A stretch of DNA of 11,752 nt. Origin: Spirochaetaceae bacterium (GTDB lineage: Bacteria; Spirochaetota; Spirochaetia; DSM-27196; Salinispiraceae). Shown piece after piece: positions 7,636-11,752 of this stretch (position 1 is its first letter; each line of letters begins with the position of its first letter). The translations under genes and the position numbers were made by a program. The DNA lies in NCBI GenBank assembly GCA_007129335.1, contig SKVS01000305.1, forward strand, positions 1-11,752. Direction: 5' to 3'. The notes below the pieces were generated by a model. That model ran no database searches, was not told the DNA's origin, and worked only from the letters and a program-made list of their open reading frames with translations.

Positions 7636-8613
7636 ATGATTATTGAACCTACAATACAAGGCCTTCGGGCACAATTGGAAAGATCCATGATGCCCCACGA
7701 AATAGATCTTTCCCTCGAGCTCATAGAGAAGATTCGCAAGCTCAAAAAAGAAATGAATGTCACCGTGCTTGGGCACAACTACATGACCCCCGATGTATTC
7801 TACGGTGTCAGCGATTTCATTGGCGATAGTCTGGGACTTGCAAGAAAAGCAGCTGAAACCGATGCGGACATAATCCTCTTCAATGGGGTTCACTTTATGG
7901 CAGAGACTGCCAAGGTTTTAAACCCTGAGAAAAAGGTCCTCATTGCGGATCCTGATGCTGGATGCAGCCTTGCAGAAAGCATTACCCCAGAAGATGTCCG
8001 AAATCTTAAATCCCAACACCCTGGGGTCCCCGTTGTTACCTATGTTAACTGCAGTGCAGCGGTCAAAGCCGAGACGGACATTTGCTGTACCAGTTCCAAT
8101 GCCCTTAAGGTAGTGGAAAGCCTGGAGTCAGATTCGGTCATTTTCTTACCCGATGCGTATCTTGCAAAAAACATTGCCCAGCAAACGACCAAAAAAATTA
8201 TTTCCTGGGAAAAGGGAAAGTGCATGGTGCACGAACAGTTCACCCCCCGGGATATTCAGGCAGCACGACGTCAGTACCCCGATTTGTTTGTGGTCAGCCA
8301 CCCGGAATGCGATACTCCGGTAACCGGAGAAAGCGATTTTGCCGGATCAACCAGCCAAATGGAAGATGCAATTCGCCAAAGCCCACGAAAAAACATCATG
8401 CTCATTACCGAATGCAGCATGGCTGATAACCTGCGGGCGGTTTTTCCCGAAAAGAATTTTGTTTCTACCTGCCAGACCTGTCCTCATATGAAGAAAATTA
8501 CCCTTCCCAAGGTGTACGAGGCCCTGCTCAATCTCCAATTTGAAGTGGAAGTTCCTCAGGACATTATTGACAGGGCCAGAAAATCCGTCGAGCGAATGAT
8601 CGCCATTGGCTAA
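7636..8613 (+). CDS. nadA: Quinolinate synthase A
   Basis: This 325-residue cytosolic enzyme condenses iminoaspartate with dihydroxyacetone phosphate to form quinolinate, the first pyridine ring of de novo NAD synthesis. The sequence shows GHNY (46-49), [63 protein letters not shown] and [10 protein letters not shown]. The [4Fe-4S] ligands are C110, C196 and C282; their 86-residue spacings fit the three-cysteine pattern known from characterised NadA enzymes. The frame stays open upstream inside the GGDEF gene to 7480, but that extension is non-homologous sequence, and ATG 7636 gives a normal N-terminus. No ribosome site is visible before it. nadB and nadC are not in the window. It converges with yaaA, with only eight bases between the stop codons. 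Confidence 0.96.
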   Translation: MIIEPTIQGLRAQLERSMMPHEIDLSLELIEKIRKLKKEMNVTVLGHNYMTPDVFYGVSDFIGDSLGLARKAAETDADIILFNGVHFMAETAKVLNPEKKVLIADPDAGCSLAESITPEDVRNLKSQHPGVPVVTYVNCSAAVKAETDICCTSSNALKVVESLESDSVIFLPDAYLAKNIAQQTTKKIISWEKGKCMVHEQFTPRDIQAARRQYPDLFVVSHPECDTPVTGESDFAGSTSQMEDAIRQSPRKNIMLITECSMADNLRAVFPEKNFVSTCQTCPHMKKITLPKVYEALLNLQFEVEVPQDIIDRARKSVERMIAIG

Positions 8614-8621
8614 ATTGGGCA

Positions 8622-9467
8622 TTAGCCGGAAGAAGTCTGGATATAAGTTACAACCCAGAATCCTTCTTTCGGTTTATCCCATGATTCCATACGGTAGCCA
8701 TCGAGGGTAAAATCCTGAAAGAAATCCCTTAATTCTCCCCCATGAGAGCCGGGTGTTATGTCTTGTTGAACAACCCAGCGGGCAAGCATTCCCCTGGCTT
8801 GTTTTGCCCGGGCGCTTATTCGTGTTGGCAGCCCGGTTCTGGGATGGCTTTGAACAAACTCCGCCCTGATGAAGGGGGCGTGGAGCCTGCCTGGATCCAC
8901 CAGGCTTTCGTACTCCTGACTGGCTGCACCAAGAACAAAGGAAGCCTGCACGTCCTGGACAGACTTATTCAATGACTCGGTAACCCTGCTGGACCAAAGC
9001 TGCCTCAGTGAAGCAGAACCATCGAAACCCGGTACCTGGCCCAGGGTAAAATCCAGCCGGTAGGGCTGAATTGTGTCCATAGGCGAAACCATTCCGTAAA
9101 GGGCCGAAAGGATCCTGATCGTTCGGTTTGCCTTTAAAGGTAATGATTTCATAAGTGAAGGAAGATCCAGATATTTGAAAGCCTCGCCGGTGTACCAACA
9201 CCACGCGGGGTACAGCTCTCCCTCGTAGGGATAATACTCGTTGACTGTCTGCCCAAGTTTCTCACTTATACCAAAAAAATCCCTGAGATCGGCCTGGGAA
9301 AGCATCCCCAGGGCAGAAAGGAGCTTTTCGGTGAATGGCGGATCTACCCCAGGGCAGGTTAATTCCGGGTATTCCGGTTCCTGAGTCAACCGGGTATGCA
9401 GGGAACATGCCAGGTCCTCCCGGTTCATGGTTTTGCTGGGAGAAAGGAGAATAAGGGGCTCTGGCAT
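8622..9467 (-). CDS. yaaA: YaaA family peroxide/iron stress protein (DUF328)
   Basis: This is a 281-residue cytosolic protein matching the YaaA/DUF328 family in length and motifs: LILLSPSKT at the start, LSALYGMVSPMDTIQPYRLDF (121-140), GAASQEY (180-186), and a basic ISARAKQARGMLARW (217-231). In E. coli YaaA lowers free intracellular iron during hydrogen peroxide stress and binds DNA through a helix-hairpin-helix-like element; that role is inferred here by family. ATG 9467 lies two bases after the lipA stop. A TTG at 9473 overlaps that stop and would add two residues. Either way translation is probably coupled to lipA, since no clear ribosome site is seen. The pairing fits protection of Fe-S enzymes such as LipA from peroxide, but this is inference. 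Confidence 0.92.
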   Translation of the reverse strand: MPEPLILLSPSKTMNREDLACSLHTRLTQEPEYPELTCPGVDPPFTEKLLSALGMLSQADLRDFFGISEKLGQTVNEYYPYEGELYPAWCWYTGEAFKYLDLPSLMKSLPLKANRTIRILSALYGMVSPMDTIQPYRLDFTLGQVPGFDGSASLRQLWSSRVTESLNKSVQDVQASFVLGAASQEYESLVDPGRLHAPFIRAEFVQSHPRTGLPTRISARAKQARGMLARWVVQQDITPGSHGGELRDFFQDFTLDGYRMESWDKPKEGFWVVTYIQTSSG

Positions 9468-9469
9468 AC

Positions 9470-10387
9470 TCAAGCATCCAGGTCCGCACCCAGGGGATGG
9501 TAGTTTCTCCTATATTGGGCAAGCTGTTCTCCCGCATGGTAACTGGACCGTACCAGGGGAGCTGCTTCCACATGGATGAATCCCTTTTCCAGCGCCCGGT
9601 CTTTCAGAGAATTGAACTCCTCAGGGCTCCAATACTTTTGTACGGGTATGTGGTTTCTGCTGGGCTGCAAATACTGCCCCATATTCATAAGGCTTACCCC
9701 GACAGATAAAAGGTCATCCATTACCTGGAGAACTTCGTCGTACTGTTCACCCAAACCAAGCATGATAGATGATTTTGTTATGCTCTGGGGATCCAGTTCC
9801 TTGGCAATCCGGAGAAATTCCAAACTTCGGTCGTAACTCGACCGGGACCGGATAACCGGGGTTAACCGCCGTACGGTCTCCAGATTATGGCTGAGAATAT
9901 CCGGCTTACATGTAGTAAGAATTTCAATTGCTTCGGCATTTCCCATGAGGTCGGAATTCAATACTTCAATGGAGCAATCGGGTGCGGCAGACCGAATAGC
10001 CCGCACGGTGTTTGCCATAATCATAGCACCACCATCTTTCAAATCATCCCGATTTACCATGGTAATTACCACGTGGGCCAGACCCAGACGTACCACTGAA
10101 TCGGCCACCCTCTTGGGTTCTCCCAGATCTACCCCCGAGGGTAAGCCGGTTTTAACCGCACAAAACCTGCATCGCCGGGTACAGGTATCGCCCAGGATCA
10201 TGAAGGTTGCGGTTTTATGGGTGCCCCAGCATTCATGAATATTGGGACACCGTGCTTCTTCGCATACCGTATTTAAACGCTCTTCCTTTATGAGCTGTTT
10301 CAGTTCTTTGAACTTTGGTGTTGTATTTAATTGAACCTTCAGCCAGTCGGGTTTCCGACTTACTGCGGTGTGTTGCTCTTGTGCCAC
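9470..10387 (-). CDS. lipA: Lipoyl synthase
   Basis: This 305-residue radical SAM enzyme inserts two sulfurs into protein-bound octanoyl groups, making the lipoyl cofactor of 2-oxoacid dehydrogenases and the glycine cleavage H protein. Both clusters are encoded: the auxiliary, sacrificial cluster by C42, C47 and C53 ([12 protein letters not shown]) and the radical SAM cluster by C69, C73 and C76 (CTRRCRFC). The C-terminal RSSYHA (280-285) supplies the conserved serine of the auxiliary cluster. SHNLETV and LGLGE are also typical. One small oddity is ITMVNRDD where most family members read TSV(D/N)RDD. The start is GTG 10385-10387, which has AGGAG six bases upstream; the open frame to 10444 lacks homology and would overlap the promoter. 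No lipB or lplA is in the window. It is the first gene of a lipA-yaaA pair. Confidence 0.96.
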   Translation of the reverse strand: MAQEQHTAVSRKPDWLKVQLNTTPKFKELKQLIKEERLNTVCEEARCPNIHECWGTHKTATFMILGDTCTRRCRFCAVKTGLPSGVDLGEPKRVADSVVRLGLAHVVITMVNRDDLKDGGAMIMANTVRAIRSAAPDCSIEVLNSDLMGNAEAIEILTTCKPDILSHNLETVRRLTPVIRSRSSYDRSLEFLRIAKELDPQSITKSSIMLGLGEQYDEVLQVMDDLLSVGVSLMNMGQYLQPSRNHIPVQKYWSPEEFNSLKDRALEKGFIHVEAAPLVRSSYHAGEQLAQYRRNYHPLGADLDA

Positions 10388-10393
10388 GTACGA

Positions 10394-10398
10394 CTCCT
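10394..10398 (-). promoter_or_regulatory. Ribosome binding site that fixes the GTG start of lipA
   Basis: A perfect AGGAG lies on the minus strand six bases before GTG 10385-10387. It decides for this start over the longer open frame, and the protein then begins about ten residues before RKPDWLK, as is usual for LipA. Confidence 0.8.
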
Positions 10399-10415
10399 GA
10401 AATATATTCCATCCA

Positions 10416-10444
10416 ATGATACCCAAGTTCACCGGAAAAGTCAC
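10416..10444 (-). promoter_or_regulatory. Candidate promoter for lipA-yaaA
   Basis: On the minus strand GTGACT (10439-10444), a 17-base spacer and TATCAT (10416-10421) form a fair sigma-70-type match. Transcription would start near 10409, giving a leader of about 22 bases. The -35 match is only four of six bases. Confidence 0.45.
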
Positions 10445-10467
10445 TTTTTTCCCGGAGAAATGCCTGG

Positions 10468-10549
10468 GGTTTTCGGTTCAGGGCAAACCCAGGGCATTGA
10501 TAGTTGGTGAGAGAATATCATTACCCTGGGTTTGCCCTGGTTTTCGGTT
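10468..10549. repeat. 11-base direct repeats bracketing the long palindrome
   Basis: GGTTTTCGGTT occurs at 10468-10478 and again at 10539-10549, one on each side of the 61-base palindrome; the second copy shares its first base with the palindrome. The bases before the copies are also alike (TGCCTGG and TGCCCTGG). The arrangement resembles a small insertion with a target duplication, or a pair of regulator sites. The second copy overlaps the -35 of the FNR-like gene. Confidence 0.6.
10479..10539. repeat. Long palindrome: 16-bp perfect arms plus inner stem
   Basis: CAGGGCAAACCCAGGG (10479-10494) is matched perfectly by its reverse complement at 10524-10539. Inside the 29-base centre a further TGATA/TATCA stem (10498-10502 with 10516-10520) is placed symmetrically about the same midpoint, 10509, leaving a 13-base tip. 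The whole could extrude as a cruciform or fold as an RNA hairpin. No U-run follows on either strand, so it is not a typical terminator. It lies between the two divergent promoters. Confidence 0.85.
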
Positions 10550-10576
10550 GAATAGGGAAGGTTTTTTCGCTATAGT
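10548..10576 (+). promoter_or_regulatory. Sigma-70-type promoter for the FNR-like gene
   Basis: TTGAAT (10548-10553), a 17-base spacer containing a T6 run, and TATAGT (10571-10576) make a good promoter. The start would be near 10583, about 64 bases before the ATG. The -35 overlaps the last two bases of the right-hand direct repeat. Confidence 0.7.
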
Positions 10577-10646
10577 GTACTACTTTAGTAATATTTGATC
10601 ATGTGCATCATTCCCTGAGAACTGATTGCACCCTACAAAGGATACC

Positions 10647-11339
10647 ATGGAAGCAGAGATTACCCCTCCTATGGGAACAAGCAGATTGGTTCAGTACAAG
10701 AAGGTTCTGAATATCCGACACCTCACCAATTCTACATTTGTTTTGCGCTTCGAACGGGGGGTAATGGATTTTCAGCCCGGCCAGTATGTCAGTGTAGGGC
10801 CAAAGGGTGACATTAATATGCGAGAGTATTCAATTTACTCCCCAACCCAGGCCCCATACATTGAAATTCTTATTAAAGAAGTGGAAGCCGGGTACGTGAG
10901 CAAAAAGTTAAAAGCCTTGAAACCCGGTGACCTGGTTTATGTGGAAGGGCCTTTTGGCTTTTTTACCCTGCCCGACCATGGAGACCTGCCGCTATACTGT
11001 ATAGGAACCGGAACGGGTATTTCCCCATTCCATAGTTTCATACAAAGTAACAACAGCCTCGACTGTCTCATAATCCATGGAACGAGAAAGGCCTACGAGA
11101 ACTATGACCATCAGGATTATCCTGAAAACAAAATTATACACTGCACCAGCCAGGATACAAATGCCGACTTTCACGGCAGGGTTTCAGAGTATGCCAGGCT
11201 GGCACTGGCAGAAGGAACATTGGATTCCCGGGGCTTATTCTACCTCTGCGGCAATTGCGATATGATCTATGAGGTCTATGATATCCTGACAAACGCCGGA
11301 GTCGAAGGGAAAAATATTTTTGCTGAGGTTTATTTTTAA
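10647..11339 (+). CDS. Ferredoxin-NADP(+) reductase-like flavoprotein
   Basis: This 230-residue cytosolic protein has the two-domain FNR fold. The N-terminal FAD barrel shows FQPGQYVSV (42-50), the flavin motif REYS (59-62) and VEGPFGFFTL (99-108). The C-terminal pyridine-nucleotide domain shows CIGTGTGISPFHSF (118-131), HGTR (144-147) and YLCGNCDMI (199-207). It ends in an aromatic residue (EVYF), as is common where the last residue covers the flavin. It should pass electrons between NAD(P)H and ferredoxin or flavodoxin; NADPH preference is likely but not provable here. ATG 10647 has AAGGA four bases upstream; an in-frame TTG at 10626 lacks support. A MiaB-type radical SAM gene starts 19 bases downstream, probably on the same transcript, and such enzymes need reduced ferredoxin or flavodoxin, so the pairing makes sense. 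Confidence 0.88.
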   Translation: MEAEITPPMGTSRLVQYKKVLNIRHLTNSTFVLRFERGVMDFQPGQYVSVGPKGDINMREYSIYSPTQAPYIEILIKEVEAGYVSKKLKALKPGDLVYVEGPFGFFTLPDHGDLPLYCIGTGTGISPFHSFIQSNNSLDCLIIHGTRKAYENYDHQDYPENKIIHCTSQDTNADFHGRVSEYARLALAEGTLDSRGLFYLCGNCDMIYEVYDILTNAGVEGKNIFAEVYF

Positions 11340-11358
11340 AATCAAAGGATAGTTTGTT

Positions 11359-11752
11359 ATGAAATACCATCTCATCCACCTGGGATGTCAAATGAATCAC
11401 AGCGATGCTGAAAGAATCAGCTCCGTCCTCCACGCAATGGGCTATAGCCCAAGCGAAACCGAGGAGGATGCGAATCTTCTTGGTATTGTTGCGTGTTCTG
11501 TCCGGCAAAAGGCAATCGATAAGGTCTACTCAAAAATCGCCAAGTGGAATAAATGGAAAAACCGGAAAAACCTCCTGACCTTTGTCAGCGGATGCATACT
11601 GCCGGCAGATCGGGAAAAATTCCTTCAGCGTTTTGACCTGTTATTCAGCATAAATGAGCTGCCAGACCTCCCTGCCCTCATTAGCCAATACGGAGTTGTT
11701 ACCCCCGGTGCTATGGATCAACAGAAAATGGAAAAAGCCAGGTCTGTGGCCC
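11359..11752 (+). CDS. miaB: MiaB-type tRNA methylthiotransferase, N-terminal part
   Basis: The frame runs from ATG 11359 off the end of the window, giving 131 residues, or most of the N-terminal UPF0004 (MTTase) domain. HLGCQMNHSDAERI (7-20) and VACSVRQKAIDKVYS (44-58) are close to the MiaB forms GCQMN and TCSVR. C10, C46 and C79 (SGC) are the three ligands of the auxiliary [4Fe-4S] cluster. The radical SAM and TRAM domains would lie beyond the edge. MiaB adds a methylthio group to i6A37 of tRNA; the related MtaB and RimO act on t6A37 and ribosomal protein S12. GCQMN with CSVR favours MiaB, but the tail after SGC diverges from usual sequences, so substrate choice is tentative. AAAGGA lies about nine bases before the ATG. 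Confidence 0.8.
   Translation, partial: MKYHLIHLGCQMNHSDAERISSVLHAMGYSPSETEEDANLLGIVACSVRQKAIDKVYSKIAKWNKWKNRKNLLTFVSGCILPADREKFLQRFDLLFSINELPDLPALISQYGVVTPGAMDQQKMEKARSVA

Noticed and set aside
8608..8627. Inverted repeat GGCTAA/TTAGCC over the convergent stops of nadA and yaaA, as a bidirectional terminator
   Set aside because: It arises because both genes end in a glycine codon plus TAA. The stem is 6 bp and there is no T-run on either side.
10388..10444. N-terminal extension of lipA by 19 residues
   Set aside because: GTG 10387 has a perfect, well-spaced AGGAG; the extension has none and would overlap the likely promoter.

Overview
The window reads as ordinary, gene-dense bacterial chromosome: nine complete protein genes, one truncated gene at each edge, short spacers, and moderate base composition. 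I see no RNA genes, CRISPR array, prophage or insertion sequence. The mix (Fe-S dependent cofactor and RNA-modification enzymes, a 'NTAH'-type pyruvate kinase, a stand-alone GAF-GGDEF cyclase, a cytosolic kinase-like ATPase) suggests a free-living, probably anaerobic or microaerophilic Gram-negative-type bacterium. A spirochaete of the Spirochaeta group is my best guess, from protein flavour only, and it is not proven.

Layout. 1-180: 3' end of a probable lysophospholipid acyltransferase, overlapping a U32-family RlhA-like protein (170-2443, +). Facing it on the minus strand are three genes in the order pyruvate kinase (4145-5563), a histidine-kinase-like ATPase (3029-3937) and a membrane-anchored DUF302 protein (2502-2984). 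The pyk and DUF302 genes each have a clear sigma-70-type promoter, and the DUF302 promoter is written into the end of the kinase gene. On the plus strand follow a LON substrate-binding-domain protein (5778-6422), a GAF-GGDEF diguanylate cyclase (6531-7622) and quinolinate synthase nadA (7636-8613). nadA converges with a minus-strand lipA-yaaA pair (10387 down to 8622). lipA is divergent from a ferredoxin-NADP reductase-like gene (10647-11339), which is followed after 19 bases by the start of a MiaB-type methylthiotransferase (11359 to the edge).

Functional thread. Four of the genes (RlhA-like, nadA, lipA, miaB-like) encode known or likely [4Fe-4S] proteins. An FNR-like flavoprotein, which could supply electrons, sits directly before miaB. 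A YaaA-type peroxide/iron-stress protein is coupled to lipA. This is a plausible Fe-S and redox theme, but it is inferred from neighbourhood only.

The most unusual DNA structure is a 61-base long-stem palindrome with perfect 16-base arms and an inner 5-bp stem. It is bracketed by 11-base direct repeats and lies exactly between the back-to-back promoters of lipA and the FNR-like gene. Two further perfect 15-base palindromes lie in the leader of the GGDEF gene. I found no convincing new multi-gene system.
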